DNA of 64,000 nt from Pelosinus sp. IPA-1 (GCF_030269905.1 NZ_BSVC01000003.1:248001-312000); one strand, 5' to 3'. Counted from the stretch's first letter, positions 15,751 to 25,668 are shown. A program made the numbers and translations. The notes: generated by a model from the sequence alone, not told the origin.

Positions 15751-16167
15751 ATGAGTTTAGACGTAGTGGGGATTTCTTTGTCACCGCAAAGTAAGTCTAG
15801 CATTGATCAAAATGATAAAAATGGTGCGAAGGAAAACACGAAAAGTAAGAATCAAAGTAAATATGTTACGGAAACAGAGGGAAACTATGAATACACCTAT
15901 GTCGTCATAGGCGACTTCAAGATATTGGTTGGCAGAGTTCCTAAGGATGAAGATAAAGATAAAGATAAAGATGAGAAAAAAACGGGAGATGCAACAGATA
16001 AGAAAAACGTCCATACAATGTCAAATAACGTTCAAACGTTGATGGGATATCAACAGTCAATAACGGCAGCACTACCAAGAAACAATCCACAGGAAAAAAT
16101 ACAAGCTATGGAAAAGTATGCTGAGAATCCTTATTATGACATTGCCAAAGTTAATGCTAAAGGCTAA
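15751..16167 (+). CDS. Hypothetical low-complexity protein
   Basis: This 138-residue hydrophilic protein has GAAGGGA before ATG 15751. It begins MSLDVVGISLSPQSKSS, has a central strand-like part (YEYTYVVIGDFKILVGRVPK) and a charged KDEDKDKDKDEKK stretch, then a helical tail. No signal peptide or known domain is visible. Its start resembles that of the protein at 17125 (MAINPISISLKNDKNN), which hints at a common export or assembly signal. Function unknown. Confidence 0.6.
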   Translation: MSLDVVGISLSPQSKSSIDQNDKNGAKENTKSKNQSKYVTETEGNYEYTYVVIGDFKILVGRVPKDEDKDKDKDEKKTGDATDKKNVHTMSNNVQTLMGYQQSITAALPRNNPQEKIQAMEKYAENPYYDIAKVNAKG

Positions 16168-16202
16168 AAAACCTTTATGAAAATATAAAATACGTTTCAC
16201 TA

Positions 16203-16242
16203 AAAAACATGGATCGGTTTTATGACCAGATCCATGTTTTCA
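16203..16242 (+). terminator. Rho-independent terminator
   Basis: AAAACATGGATC and GATCCATGTTTT form a 12-bp stem. Confidence 0.8.
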
Positions 16243-16307
16243 TTATGCTTTGTCTTTTAGTTGCTGATTTAGCAAACATTTATAGTAAACAGTTTGTACC
16301 CTGAAGG

Positions 16308-16331
16308 CAAAAAAAAAGTGACGGATGTCAC
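16308..16331 (-). terminator. Terminator of the small minus-strand gene
   Basis: Read on the minus strand, GTGACATCCGTCAC is followed by nine to ten T residues. It lies directly after the small gene's stop. Confidence 0.7.
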
Positions 16332-16502
16332 CTATTCGTTAATTGTTTTATTATCTTGTGGTTTCTTATGTAGTAATACAGCGACCGGCTTCAAATTTTT
16401 CAATGCTTGCTGTTGCTTATCCCATTCGCTAGTACAATCAGGATATGCTTTTTTAGACCATTCAACAGCTGATAATCTAATATTACGTTTAATATGTTTC
16501 AA
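16332..16502 (-). CDS. Small (56 aa) conserved-looking protein
   Basis: On the minus strand GAGGTGATATT precedes a TTG at 16502. The frame reads MKHIKRNIRLSAVEWSKKAY, then PDCTSEWDKQQQALKNLKPV and ends TINE-stop. It has its own ribosome site and a terminator directly behind, which is good support for a real small gene. The plus-strand frame over the same bases lacks a ribosome site and is Cys/Leu-biased. No known family. Confidence 0.55.
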   Translation of the reverse strand: MKHIKRNIRLSAVEWSKKAYPDCTSEWDKQQQALKNLKPVAVLLHKKPQDNKTINE

Positions 16503-16611
16503 AATATCACCTCATTTTAAAAAATATTTGTTTTTAGTATAGCTTCTTCGACGTAAAAAAGTCTATTGGTAAAATATGGCGGGATAAAAGCCGATTACCA
16601 TAGAACAGTTT

Positions 16612-16800
16612 CTATTTAAAAAGTTCATTTGAACATCTGATAACATTAAGCATTGCTACAATTGCGATTAGTATGCGGTACTTTATATTTGTAAAAGATT
16701 TTAAAATACCTTTTGCTAAAAAGATAGGATTAGTAACCACCAATAGTGCTAAATACGAAAATATTATAATTTCTACAATATAGTAGAATTTTTCGCCCAT
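16612..16800 (-). CDS. Small membrane protein (62 aa)
   Basis: On the minus strand AAGGAG sits 6 bp before ATG 16800. The product has two hydrophobic segments, YYIVEIIIFSYLALLVV and YRILIAIVAMLNVI, joined by a short polar loop. No family recognised. It lies next to, but apart from, the minus-strand 56-residue gene. Confidence 0.55.
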   Translation of the reverse strand: MGEKFYYIVEIIIFSYLALLVVTNPIFLAKGILKSFTNIKYRILIAIVAMLNVIRCSNELFK

Positions 16801-17124
16801 ACAATTCTCCTTTCATTGAGTCCTTCTCTTTATACTGAAAATATCACGATTGCGATTGTTTAACTAATAGTGAGATTAAGAACCTATCTTATCTTCAAAG
16901 AGACAAAGGACTGTTGGTTTCTCTAGATGTACTCTTTGATTCACTATGCGTGTATATTGTTATTATATAACAATATTTTGACAGAAATATGACACAATAA
17001 TGTAACTATTTGGTACTGAAAGGGTGATATGACATTATCTTTTTAACAAAAAATCACGATATATTATATGAGAGCTTTTAGTAATAGATCTGACAGTATC
17101 TTGAAAGGAAAAGGAGGATTTCTT

Positions 17125-17745
17125 ATGGCTATTAATCCAATTTCTATATCACTAAAAAATGACAAGAACAATGAGAAAAATACTTCCAGTGAGGTCACTG
17201 CCAGTAATGCTACATCGAGTGAAAAAGCTGCCATATACGAAAAGTCAGATAAAAATGATACTGACGCGAAGACATACACTCGAGATACAGTGACCTTAAA
17301 TGAAATTAAGAAGCAAGCTGAAATGAAACTATCTTCTTTTCGTGCAGTAGTAGAAAAACTTATTTCAACGCAGAATGTAAAAAATGGTGAAGCTCAAGGG
17401 CTAAGCTATGATCAGATAATGAAGAAATATGATGGTAAACTAAAAGAGCTTTATCAAAACATGGAGGTTGATGATTCAACTCGCCTTAATGCGCAACAGG
17501 AAATTGCTGAAGATGGTTATTGGGGAGTTAAGCAGACATCAGCAAGGGTTATTGAGTTTGCAAAAGCCCTTTCTGGTGGAGATCCATCTAAGTTCGCATT
17601 ATTAAAAAATAGTATAGAAGAAGGCTATAAAGCCGCTGAAAAGGCATGGGGCGGTGAATTGCCGGAGATTAGTAAGCAAACACTGGAAGCCACACTAAAA
17701 GGTTTAGATGATTGGGCTAAGGAAGCAAATCAAGCAACGTCCTAA
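17125..17745 (+). CDS. Hypothetical protein, helical, possibly surface/flagellar-type
   Basis: This 206-residue protein is read from ATG 17125 with AAAAGGAGG upstream. The open frame to 17068 has no such site. A Ser/Thr/Asn-rich N-terminus (MAINPISISLKNDKNN...) is followed by helices: DTVTLNEIKKQAEMKLSSFR and VEKLISTQN. It then has a well-folded-looking part DDSTRLNAQQEIAEDGYWGV, ARVIEFAKALSGGDPSKFAL and EEGYKAAEKAWGGELPEISK. The W-G-V...A-x-RV pattern recurs in hypothetical proteins of sporulating anaerobes. Function is unknown. Confidence 0.6.
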   Translation: MAINPISISLKNDKNNEKNTSSEVTASNATSSEKAAIYEKSDKNDTDAKTYTRDTVTLNEIKKQAEMKLSSFRAVVEKLISTQNVKNGEAQGLSYDQIMKKYDGKLKELYQNMEVDDSTRLNAQQEIAEDGYWGVKQTSARVIEFAKALSGGDPSKFALLKNSIEEGYKAAEKAWGGELPEISKQTLEATLKGLDDWAKEANQATS

Positions 17746-17762
17746 TATTGTAAAGAAGCAAA

Positions 17763-17805
17763 AAAGACATGAGCCATTGCAAAATGGTTTCATGTCTTTT
17801 TTTTT
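17763..17805 (+). terminator. Rho-independent terminator
   Basis: AAGACATGA..CCATT pairs with AATGGTTTCATGTCTT and is followed by T8. Confidence 0.8.
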
Positions 17806-17952
17806 AGAAGCTTATTTCGTAAAAGAGTTAAACAAGGAAAACAAAGACCGAAGGTGAAATATAAAAGGAAGTATCTTTAAATAGTGAATTAGCTTAACAA
17901 ATACTTATTCTAGAGAGTATCATGAAAACTATATTTCGGCAGATGTAATTAT

Positions 17953-18075
17953 ATGAAATTTTTGCAATATTGCGAAGAAAGTGGAGTAGAACAAGTCGTA
18001 TTAGGCTGCGGCGCAGGAGGAGATTGCCCACCATTGGAGATTTTCGGTGAATATGGATATAAAACGCTATATTGA
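17953..18075 (+). CDS. Possible 40-aa Cys-containing peptide or remnant
   Basis: A frame in the 17806-18175 gap reads MKFLQYCEESGVEQVVLGCG, then AGGDCPPLEIFGEYGYKTLY-stop. It has no ribosome site, so a remnant is as likely as a gene. The rest of this gap shows only a short repeat near 17830 (GAAGGTGAAATATAA) shared with 41310. Confidence 0.25.
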   Translation: MKFLQYCEESGVEQVVLGCGAGGDCPPLEIFGEYGYKTLY

Positions 18076-18175
18076 TTACATAGTTAAGAAGAAATAATAG
18101 ACAAGACAACAAACAGAATTTTAGTCGTCTAACAAGTAAAAACAGGCATTGTGCAATGATAGGGAGAGAATAAGG

Positions 18176-20020
18176 ATGAGAAGATATTTCCCCAAAACGT
18201 TACGTTATCAAATGTTATTATTGATGCTAATTATTGTCAGCATACCTATTTTGCTTACAGGATATGTTGTAAAAATTCAAGCGAAAGAGGCTCTATTAGC
18301 AGAGAAGCAGACAAAATTATTCGGTATTGCTCGATTACTGGATGAACATCTTGGGGCTGGTTTTAATAGAATTCTAGCAGAAAAGCATGCAGTAGATGGG
18401 AATCGCGTAGAAAAAATAAAAGCGCTTAATGAGGAATTATCTCATTATACAGATATTGTTGCGGGTGCAGATGTAGGAATTGGTGTAGGTTACTATAGTA
18501 AAGAACTCGATGCGATTATTACGTATGGTCCTAGCAGCAGCTATGCTGATAAGGTAGGTATTTCCATTGAAGAGTTGCATCCAGGACGAAAAGTCATGGA
18601 AACGGGTCATCGTATGGTTGAGTTTGGCCCCCTAGTACGGGGGAATATTATGAATGTCATGATCCCAATTCAAAGGGATGGACAAATAATAGGATATATA
18701 TGGGCCAATGAATTAACCGATGATATTCAGGCCCAACTGGCAGTTATGGATAAAAATATCTATTTGTCAGTTTTAATTGGGATTATTGTTGGTATATTTC
18801 TAATTACAGGTTTAACAAATAATTTCTTAAAAGATGTAGAGAAAATAAAAACTGGACTAGAAAATATAAAGTTTGATTTGCATAAAAAAATTGGCCCGCT
18901 GCAAGGAGAAATGGGAGAAATTGCTGAGGCAATTCATCATATGGCCCAGTCTTTAATTGATGCCCGATCACTGACTGAAAATATTATGTACAGTATTGCC
19001 GATGGTGTTGTTACCGTGGATACGCAAGGTATTATCACAACAATGAATCAGGCAGCTAGACAAATAACAGGTTTCACACTCGAAGAAGTGATTGGGAAGC
19101 CATACCGAGAAATATTTTGTGAAAATCATCAATTTAATAGCTTGTTATTAAACACCCTGGAAACGGGGGAGAATCATATTGGCATTGAAGTAAATTATCC
19201 AGTTAAGGACAAGAGTATTTATATTAGTGTCAGCACGAGTATATTACTCGATAGCCATAACAAGAGCATTGGCGCAGTTGTTGTTTATAAAGATTTAACC
19301 CAGCAACATATCCTGCAAGAACAAGTGTATCGGGCCGAACGCTTAGCTGCATTAGGTGAACTGATGGCAAGTATTGCTCATGAAATACGTAATCCATTAA
19401 CTTCAATTAAAGGCTTTGTACAGTATTTGCAGAATGTGGATAGCATTGAAGAGCGAGAAGAATATATGCCGATTATTATAAAGGAAGTAGACCGTGTCAA
19501 CCGTGTAATTGAAGAATTATTATATTTTGCAAGACCTTCTGAAACCTATTATTCACTGGTGAATATCAATGAATTATTAGAAAAAACCTTAGTACTAGTT
19601 CAGAATAAAACGACGAGCCATAAGGTGGAATTTCGTTTAATTCTTGCTCCTGGTCTACCACTTATCGAAGCTGATGCAGAACAGATTAAACAAGTATTGC
19701 TCAACTTACTGATTAATGCTATGCAGGCTATCCCTGACAAGGGTTCTGTGGTGATTGATACTTGGCAACCTGACCCTTCTTGGGTTTGTGTTAGGGTCAC
19801 AGATACAGGTATTGGTATTAAGGAAGAAGATAAACACAAAATCTTCGATCCCTTTTTTACTACTAAGGCAGCTGGAACCGGACTAGGCCTAGCAGTAGTC
19901 CAGCGTATTATCAGCGCTCATTATGGTCAGATTCATATTGATAGCCAAGACAATGAATGGACAGCGGTGATCTTGAAACTGCCTATAGTCCATCAAGGAG
20001 GTAGGCAAGTTGAAGGATAA
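18176..20020 (+). CDS. atoS: AtoS-like sensor histidine kinase
   Basis: ATG 18176 gives 614 residues. The order is TM1 (MLLLMLIIVSIPILLTGYVV), a ~170-residue periplasmic sensor, TM2 (YLSVLIGIIVGIFLITGL), a HAMP-like linker, a PAS domain (MYSIADGVVTVDTQGIITTM), then HisKA with phospho-acceptor His402 in SIAHEIRNPLTSIKG. The ATPase has NLLINAMQAI (N box), DTGIGI (G1), FDPFFTTK and GTGLGLAVV. It overlaps the next regulator gene by 11 bp. Given the regulator and the ato genes downstream, I infer it senses a short-chain acid such as acetoacetate; the symbol is by analogy. Confidence 0.85.
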   Translation: MRRYFPKTLRYQMLLLMLIIVSIPILLTGYVVKIQAKEALLAEKQTKLFGIARLLDEHLGAGFNRILAEKHAVDGNRVEKIKALNEELSHYTDIVAGADVGIGVGYYSKELDAIITYGPSSSYADKVGISIEELHPGRKVMETGHRMVEFGPLVRGNIMNVMIPIQRDGQIIGYIWANELTDDIQAQLAVMDKNIYLSVLIGIIVGIFLITGLTNNFLKDVEKIKTGLENIKFDLHKKIGPLQGEMGEIAEAIHHMAQSLIDARSLTENIMYSIADGVVTVDTQGIITTMNQAARQITGFTLEEVIGKPYREIFCENHQFNSLLLNTLETGENHIGIEVNYPVKDKSIYISVSTSILLDSHNKSIGAVVVYKDLTQQHILQEQVYRAERLAALGELMASIAHEIRNPLTSIKGFVQYLQNVDSIEEREEYMPIIIKEVDRVNRVIEELLYFARPSETYYSLVNINELLEKTLVLVQNKTTSHKVEFRLILAPGLPLIEADAEQIKQVLLNLLINAMQAIPDKGSVVIDTWQPDPSWVCVRVTDTGIGIKEEDKHKIFDPFFTTKAAGTGLGLAVVQRIISAHYGQIHIDSQDNEWTAVILKLPIVHQGGRQVEG

Positions 20021-21386
20021 CTATACAATATTGATAGTTGATGATGAAGAGAGTGTGCGAAAATTATTAATGGCGGTACTGAAGCGTGAAGGTTATCATG
20101 TAGAGAGTGCGATTGATGGGCAAGATGCTTTAGAAAAATATAACACAGTTAGGCCCCATGTAGTATTAATGGATATTAGAATGCCTACGATGAACGGCAT
20201 TGCCACTTTTACGGAAATGAAAAAAAAGCATTCCGATGTGACAGTCATTCTAATGACAGCTTTTGCTGCAGTTGAAACCGCGGTGGCTGCTATAAAACTT
20301 GGGGCCTTTGATTATCTCATTAAACCCTTTGATATTGATGAAGTTACTTTATTAGTTAACCGCGCTGTACAAATACAGCGTATGGAAAAAGAAATTACGG
20401 TGTTGCATCGTGAGCTAAATGATTCCTATCGTTCAGATAAAGTATTAACCAATAGTAAAAAGGTGGAAAAGCTATATCAAGTAATTGATAAGGTCGCCAA
20501 AAGTAATGCAAGTGTTTTGATTGTTGGGGAGAGCGGTACAGGTAAGGAGCTAATTGCCAATGCAATTCACTATAATAGTCCTCGATGTAAGGGGCCATTT
20601 ATTAAAATTAATTGTAGTGCCTTGCCTGAAGGGCTATTGGAAAGTGAATTATTTGGTCATGAAAAAGGTGCGTTTACTGGAGCTGTAATGCGCCGATCAG
20701 GAAGGTTTGAGCAAGCTGATAAAGGTACATTATTTTTAGATGAAATAGGAGAAATATCCACGAAGTTGCAGGTTAAGTTGCTGCGTGTGCTACAGGAGCG
20801 AGAATTTGAACGAGTGGGCGGGAATGAAACCGTAAAGGTAGATGTTCGTATCATTACGGCAACAAATCGAAATTTAGAACAAATGGTTCAAAATGGCCAA
20901 TTTCGTCAGGATTTATATTATCGCATGAATGTAATCTGCCTCAACTCCATACCCCTGCGGGAGCGTAAAGAGGATATAAGGCTGCTGGCCGATCACTTTT
21001 TGCAAAAATTTTCTGGGGAAAATGATCGAGGAATTGTAAGCTTCGATAATGACGCAATTGCTAAATTAGAAGAATATAATTGGCCAGGAAATGTGAGAGA
21101 GTTAGCGAATGTGATTGAACGTGCGGTAATTATGAGTACTGGTAGCATGATATTTACAGAAGATTTGCCAGATGCTTTGCGTAAAAATAGTATGATTGGT
21201 GAAATTAAACCTGAAAAGAATAACCCCCTAGGGTATACTCTTAAGGAAATGATTAAAGAACAAGAATGTAAGCTTATTAAGCAGGCACTACTAAGCAATC
21301 GTGGAAATAAAATGAAGACTGCTAAAGAACTAGGAATTAGTCGACGGACCTTAATCTATAAAACTCAGGAGTATGAAATTGAATAG
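20010..21386 (+). CDS. atoC: AtoC-like sigma-54 response regulator
   Basis: This 458-residue protein starts at TTG 20010 behind AAGGAGGTAGG. Its receiver domain has phospho-acceptor Asp55 ([10 protein letters not shown]) and Lys105 (LIKPF). The AAA+ domain has Walker A GESGTGKE at 173-180, the sigma-54 contact loop GAFTGA at 220-225 and [10 protein letters not shown]. The C-terminal Fis-type helix-turn-helix contains [14 protein letters not shown]. It activates sigma-54 polymerase after phosphorylation by the overlapping kinase gene. The sigma-54 promoter at 21545 points to atoDAEB as its target. Confidence 0.9.
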   Translation: MKDNYTILIVDDEESVRKLLMAVLKREGYHVESAIDGQDALEKYNTVRPHVVLMDIRMPTMNGIATFTEMKKKHSDVTVILMTAFAAVETAVAAIKLGAFDYLIKPFDIDEVTLLVNRAVQIQRMEKEITVLHRELNDSYRSDKVLTNSKKVEKLYQVIDKVAKSNASVLIVGESGTGKELIANAIHYNSPRCKGPFIKINCSALPEGLLESELFGHEKGAFTGAVMRRSGRFEQADKGTLFLDEIGEISTKLQVKLLRVLQEREFERVGGNETVKVDVRIITATNRNLEQMVQNGQFRQDLYYRMNVICLNSIPLRERKEDIRLLADHFLQKFSGENDRGIVSFDNDAIAKLEEYNWPGNVRELANVIERAVIMSTGSMIFTEDLPDALRKNSMIGEIKPEKNNPLGYTLKEMIKEQECKLIKQALLSNRGNKMKTAKELGISRRTLIYKTQEYEIE

Positions 21387-21394
21387 TGTGAAAA

Positions 21395-21438
21395 TTGCCG
21401 CAAGGAGTGCGCAAGAAAATGCGCACTCCTTGCGGCAA
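21395..21438 (+). terminator. Perfect 19-bp hairpin, terminator and/or activator site
   Basis: TTGCCGCAAGGAGTGCGCA and its exact complement flank AGAAAA. There is no T-tract behind it. It lies ~107-150 bp upstream of a sigma-54 promoter, where an AtoC enhancer would be expected, so either role is possible. Confidence 0.6.
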
Positions 21439-21504
21439 AGGAATAGAAAAAAGTAAGCAAATGGATACTGAACTATGAGCTATGAACAGCATTTACAGTG
21501 CTTC

Positions 21505-21545
21505 AGCTGCCTTATCGAAAAAAGATAAGGCAGCTTTTATTTTTT
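21505..21545 (+). terminator. Rho-independent terminator
   Basis: AGCTGCCTTATC and GATAAGGCAGCT flank GAAAAAA and are followed by a T-rich run. This ends the atoSC transcript. Confidence 0.85.
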
Positions 21546-21560
21546 GGCGCGCATCTTGCA
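21545..21560 (+). promoter_or_regulatory. Sigma-54 (-24/-12) promoter of the ato operon
   Basis: TGGCGCGCATCTTGCA fits TGGCACG-N4-TTGCA with the invariant GG and GC correctly spaced. It is 45 bp upstream of atoD and directly downstream of a gene for a sigma-54 activator. Confidence 0.8.
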
Positions 21561-21604
21561 ATAGTTTATTTATAGAGACTAGGAATTAAGTTAGGAGGTT
21601 TATT

Positions 21605-22267
21605 ATGAGTAACAAACACGTGAGCATTGAACAAGTAAGTCAATCTTTTAAAGATGGTATGACAGTAATGGTTGGTGGTTTCTTGGGCGTGGGTGCACCT
21701 GAGTTGTTAGTAAAAGCGATTTTGGACAAGGAGATTAAAGAAATTACCTTGATTACAAGTGATACTGGCTTTGTAGATAAGGGGGTGGGACCATTAATCG
21801 TTAAGCATCAGGTGAAGAAAGTGATTGCGTCCCATGTTGGTACGAATGCTGAAACGGGTAGGCAAATGATTGCTGGAGAAATGCTGGTAGAGTTAGTGCC
21901 CCAAGGAACCTTGGCAGAAAGAATACGTTGTGGGGGATCAGGTTTAGGCGGTGTACTGACGCCAACGGGTGTCGGCACTATCGTGGAAAAAAATAAACAG
22001 ATATTGTGCGTTGATGGCGTGGAGTATCTCCTAGAGAAAGCCTTGCGCGCCGATATCGCCTTATTAAAAGCGAAAAAGGCGGATCGAGCTGGTAACTTGA
22101 TTTATGAAAAATCTGCCCGCAATTTTAATCCAGTTATGGCCTTAGCTGCTGATCTTGTCATTGTAGAAGTTGACGAATTAGTAGAGAATGGGAAAATTGA
22201 TCCTGATGAAGTGATGACGCCGGGCGTACTTGTAGATCAAATCATATGTATAGGAGGCAGTAAATAA
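21605..22267 (+). CDS. atoD: 3-oxoacid/acyl CoA-transferase subunit A
   Basis: This 220-residue protein has TTAGGAGG before ATG 21605. It is family I CoA-transferase alpha: [20 protein letters not shown] at residues 16-35, then [17 protein letters not shown] and the [10 protein letters not shown]...[10 protein letters not shown] stretch. With subunit B it moves CoA from acetyl-CoA or similar to acetoacetate or short-chain acids. It is the first gene of a four-gene operon driven by the sigma-54 promoter and shares 1 bp with the next gene. Confidence 0.92.
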   Translation: MSNKHVSIEQVSQSFKDGMTVMVGGFLGVGAPELLVKAILDKEIKEITLITSDTGFVDKGVGPLIVKHQVKKVIASHVGTNAETGRQMIAGEMLVELVPQGTLAERIRCGGSGLGGVLTPTGVGTIVEKNKQILCVDGVEYLLEKALRADIALLKAKKADRAGNLIYEKSARNFNPVMALAADLVIVEVDELVENGKIDPDEVMTPGVLVDQIICIGGSK

Positions 22268-22920
22268 TGAACGCAAAAGAGATAATTGCTAGAAGAGTAG
22301 CACTAGAAATGCAGGATGGAGATGTTGTAAATCTAGGGATTGGCTTACCTACAATGGTAGCAAATTACTTGCCTGAAGGCATCAGTGTGATCCTACAGTC
22401 GGAGAATGGTTTTGTTGGTCTGTGCAGCGTGGGAGCAACTCCTGACGATAATCTGGTCAATGCAGGTGGGCAACATTGTGGTATTCAGCTTGGCGGTGCT
22501 ACTTTTGATAGTGCAATGTCCTTTTCTTTAATCCGTGGCGGACATGTTGATGTCACTGTACTGGGTGGATTACAGGTAGATCAATATGGCAATTTGGCGA
22601 ACTGGATGGTGCCAGGAAAAATGGTTCCTGGTATGGGAGGGGCTATGGATTTAGTGACGGGTGCTAAAAAAGTGATTGTCGCTATGGAGCATTGTGCGAA
22701 AGATGGTACTGCTAAAATTTTAAAAGAGTGCACCTTGCCCCTTACTGGTAAGGGAAAAGTGAATGTTCTTGTGACGGAATTAGGTGTATTTCGCGTAGCG
22801 CCAGAAGGTCTTGTATTAGAAGAAATTGCTCCAGGGGTAGAGGTAGAAAATATCGTAGCCAAAACGGAAGCAACACTAATTATCAGTCCAGATCTTAAAA
22901 CTATGCAGAACCTTACATAA
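22267..22920 (+). CDS. atoA: 3-oxoacid/acyl CoA-transferase subunit B
   Basis: This 217-residue protein overlaps atoD by one base (TAATG). It has [19 protein letters not shown] and the catalytic Glu46 in LQSENGFVG, which forms the glutamyl-CoA intermediate. [20 protein letters not shown] and [19 protein letters not shown] are standard beta-subunit motifs. It forms the cytosolic heteromer with AtoD. Confidence 0.93.
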   Translation: MNAKEIIARRVALEMQDGDVVNLGIGLPTMVANYLPEGISVILQSENGFVGLCSVGATPDDNLVNAGGQHCGIQLGGATFDSAMSFSLIRGGHVDVTVLGGLQVDQYGNLANWMVPGKMVPGMGGAMDLVTGAKKVIVAMEHCAKDGTAKILKECTLPLTGKGKVNVLVTELGVFRVAPEGLVLEEIAPGVEVENIVAKTEATLIISPDLKTMQNLT

Positions 22921-22947
22921 AAAAAATGCAAAAAGGGGGAGAAAAAT

Positions 22948-24270
22948 ATGGTCAATGCAATCGCAAAATTTTTCACTAATATCGTAAATCGCTTTTTACC
23001 AGATCCGTTGGTTTTCGCTATCTTATTAACGATTCTTGTTTTTTTCTTAGGTATTACTATGACTCCCAAGAGCCCATTGGATATGGTTATGTTATGGGGG
23101 AATGGTTTTTGGAACTTGCTGGGATTTGCTATGCAGATGGCTTTAGTATTAGTTACGGGACATGCCTTAGCTAGCTCATCACCCGTTAAGAAGGGCATGA
23201 CGAAACTAGCATCAATTGCAAAGACGCCAGCCCAGGGAGTTATGTTAGTGTCTTTTATGTCTGCTGTTGCTTGTGCCATTAATTGGGGTTTTGGATTGGT
23301 TGTTGGGGCTATGTTTGCCCGTGAAGTTGCCCGTCGTATTCCAAAATCTGATTATCGTTTGCTGATTGCATCAGCGTATATGGGATTTTTGACATGGCAT
23401 GGTGGCTTATCTGCTTCGATTCCATTGGTGGCTGCTACCAAAGGCAATCCTATGGAAAAAATGGTTGGTCTCATTCCAATTTCTGAGACACTTTTTACTC
23501 CTTATAATATTTTTATTACCGTGGCGTTAATTATCATGCTGCCCTTTTTGACTCGTATGATGATGCCTAAGGAGAGTGAGGTGATTGCCGTTGATCCTGC
23601 TCTTTTACAAGATGAAGCAGCAGTTACCAGAGAATTAGGTGATAGTGCTACTTGGGCAGAAAAAATTGAAGAAAGCCGCTTATTAGCCCTTGTTGTCGGA
23701 GGTTTTGGGATTGTGTATTTAGGAATGTATTTTTCCCAAAAAGGCTTTGATCTTAATGTAAATACGGTCAATCTCATTTTCTTAACGGCTGGGATTTTAC
23801 TACATAAAACACCTATGGCATATGCCAGGGCCATTACAATGGCAACCCGTGGTACCTCTGGTATTTTAATTCAATTTCCTTTTTATGCTGGGATTCAAAT
23901 TATGATGGAGCACTCTGGTTTGGGAGGCATTATTACGAATTGGTTTGTGGATGTTGCCACCAAAGAAACCTTCCCTCTTATGGCTTTCTTTAGCTCAGCA
24001 TTAGTTAATTTTGCAGTACCATCAGGCGGCGGACATTGGGTGATACAAGGGCCTTTTGTTATGCCAGCAGCTCAGGCGTTAGGCTCCGATTTGGGTAAGG
24101 CTGCTATGGCCATTGCCTATGGTGAAGCTTGGATGAATATGGCGCAACCATTTTGGGCACTGCCTGCACTAGCCATTGCTGGATTGGGTGTTAGAGATAT
24201 TATGGGATATTGTGTAACAGCCTTGCTGTTCTCTGGAATTATCTTTATTGTGGGCTTACATTTCTTTTGA
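22948..24270 (+). CDS. atoE: AtoE-type short-chain fatty acid transporter
   Basis: This 440-residue inner-membrane protein with ~11-12 hydrophobic segments has AAAGGGGGAG before ATG 22948. It opens RFLPDPLVFAILLTILVFFL and contains INWGFGLVVGAMFAREVARR, YMGFLTWHGGLSASIPLVAA, VPSGGGHWVIQGPFVMPAAQ and YGEAWMNMAQPFWALPALAI, the AtoE/YpfD signature blocks. It brings in short-chain acids such as butyrate or acetoacetate for the CoA-transferase and thiolase encoded on either side. Confidence 0.92.
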   Translation: MVNAIAKFFTNIVNRFLPDPLVFAILLTILVFFLGITMTPKSPLDMVMLWGNGFWNLLGFAMQMALVLVTGHALASSSPVKKGMTKLASIAKTPAQGVMLVSFMSAVACAINWGFGLVVGAMFAREVARRIPKSDYRLLIASAYMGFLTWHGGLSASIPLVAATKGNPMEKMVGLIPISETLFTPYNIFITVALIIMLPFLTRMMMPKESEVIAVDPALLQDEAAVTRELGDSATWAEKIEESRLLALVVGGFGIVYLGMYFSQKGFDLNVNTVNLIFLTAGILLHKTPMAYARAITMATRGTSGILIQFPFYAGIQIMMEHSGLGGIITNWFVDVATKETFPLMAFFSSALVNFAVPSGGGHWVIQGPFVMPAAQALGSDLGKAAMAIAYGEAWMNMAQPFWALPALAIAGLGVRDIMGYCVTALLFSGIIFIVGLHFF

Positions 24271-24319
24271 GTAATAGGGTCAGTGAGATTTTTCAATATA
24301 TAAATGGAGGTATGATGAT

Positions 24320-25501
24320 ATGAAAGAAGTAGTCATTGTCAGTGCTGTACGTACTGCTGTAGGTAGTTTTAATGGTACCTTGGCACCTTTTACGGCAGTT
24401 GATTTAGGAGCAATTGTAATTAAAGAAGTAATTGCTCGTGGTGGTATCAGCGTAGACCAAGTTGAAGAAGTGATTTTCGGTAATGTATTACAAGCGGGTT
24501 TAGGGCAAAACCCCGCTCGTCAAGCAGCAGTTAAAGCGGGTATACCTGTTGAAACATCGGCTTATACAATAAATAAAGTATGTGGTTCTGGACTGAAATC
24601 CGTAAACTTAGCAGCACAAGCAATTATGACAGGTGATGCTGATATTGTAATAGCAGGCGGGATGGAAAGCATGACCAATGCTGCCTATGTACTCGATACT
24701 AAGGCGCGTTGGGGACTTCGTATGGGTAATGCAAAAGTTGTTGATTCAATGATTCAGGATGGTCTGTGGTGCGCATTTAATGATTATCATATGGGTATTA
24801 CTGCTGAAAATGTTGCAGAAAAGTATGGTATTAGTCGTGAACAACAAGATCAATTAGCAGTAGAATCTCAGCAAAAAGCTGTTCAAGGAATTGCAGATGG
24901 TGTTTTTAAAGAAGAAATTGTACCAATTGTTATTAAGACGAAAAAAGGTGAAGTTATTTTTGATACAGATGAATTTCCTAGAGCAGGGACAACTGCTGAA
25001 AAATTAAGTGGGCTAAAACCTGCCTTTAAGAAAGAAGGAACAGTTACTGCTGGCAATGCTTCTGGCATTAATGATGGGGCAGCTGCCATCTTGCTTATGT
25101 CGGCTGATAAAGCGAAAGAATTAGGTATTACGCCTTTGGCTAGGATTCGCTCTTTTGGCTCGGGAGGTGTCGATCCAAGCATTATGGGTATGGGACCTGT
25201 ATCGGCTACTCGTAAGGCACTGGCTAAGGCTGGTTTAACAGTAGCAGATCTTGATTTAGTCGAAGCCAACGAAGCTTTTGCAGCTCAGTTCTTGGCTGTA
25301 GGTCAAGAACTCGGTTTTGCTAAGGAAAAGGTGAATATCCATGGTGGGGCGATCGCCATTGGACATCCTATAGGGGCTAGTGGAGCTCGTATTTTGGTAA
25401 CACTCTTACACGGAATGAAGCAAAAAGATGCAAAAGTGGGCTTGGCAACCTTATGTATTGGTGGTGGGCAAGGCGTAGCAACAATTGTAGAGTTAGTATA
25501 G
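24320..25501 (+). CDS. atoB: Acetyl-CoA C-acetyltransferase (thiolase)
   Basis: This 393-residue protein starts at ATG 24320 after GGAGGT. The thiolase residues are in place: nucleophile Cys88 (NKVCGSG), the [11 protein letters not shown] block, His in [16 protein letters not shown] and the second Cys in LCIGGGQG. It splits acetoacetyl-CoA into two acetyl-CoA, completing the pathway after CoA transfer by AtoDA. It is the last gene of the operon, closed by a hairpin at 25518. Confidence 0.94.
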   Translation: MKEVVIVSAVRTAVGSFNGTLAPFTAVDLGAIVIKEVIARGGISVDQVEEVIFGNVLQAGLGQNPARQAAVKAGIPVETSAYTINKVCGSGLKSVNLAAQAIMTGDADIVIAGGMESMTNAAYVLDTKARWGLRMGNAKVVDSMIQDGLWCAFNDYHMGITAENVAEKYGISREQQDQLAVESQQKAVQGIADGVFKEEIVPIVIKTKKGEVIFDTDEFPRAGTTAEKLSGLKPAFKKEGTVTAGNASGINDGAAAILLMSADKAKELGITPLARIRSFGSGGVDPSIMGMGPVSATRKALAKAGLTVADLDLVEANEAFAAQFLAVGQELGFAKEKVNIHGGAIAIGHPIGASGARILVTLLHGMKQKDAKVGLATLCIGGGQGVATIVELV

Positions 25502-25517
25502 GAAATAGGTTTTGCAT

Positions 25518-25552
25518 AGATGGACTTGGTACAGCCGATACCAAGTCCATCT
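25518..25552 (+). terminator. Rho-independent terminator of ato operon
   Basis: AGATGGACTTGGTA and TACCAAGTCCATCT form a 14-bp stem. Almost the same stem is reused at 28160. Confidence 0.8.
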
Positions 25553-25639
25553 GTTTGTTATACAGGTGCTGTCCATGAGCCCTGCCATTTGAAATATCAA
25601 AATTTAGGTGGAATCCTGTTGGAAAATAATATCCTTTAA

Positions 25640-25668
25640 TTGACAAAATTAATACGTATGCGTATAAT
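25640..25668 (+). promoter_or_regulatory. Sigma-70 promoter with MarR-type operator
   Basis: TTGACA (25640) and TATAAT (25663) are separated by exactly 17 bp. The spacer contains the near-palindrome ATACGTATGCGTAT, and ATTAATGATTATTAAT lies just downstream. A MarR dimer bound here would block transcription. Confidence 0.8.

Noticed and set aside
16294-16542. Plus-strand 82-codon frame
   Set aside because: It lacks a ribosome site and has a Cys/Leu/Ser-biased composition. The minus strand over the same bases has a proper site, a soluble 56-residue protein and its own terminator.
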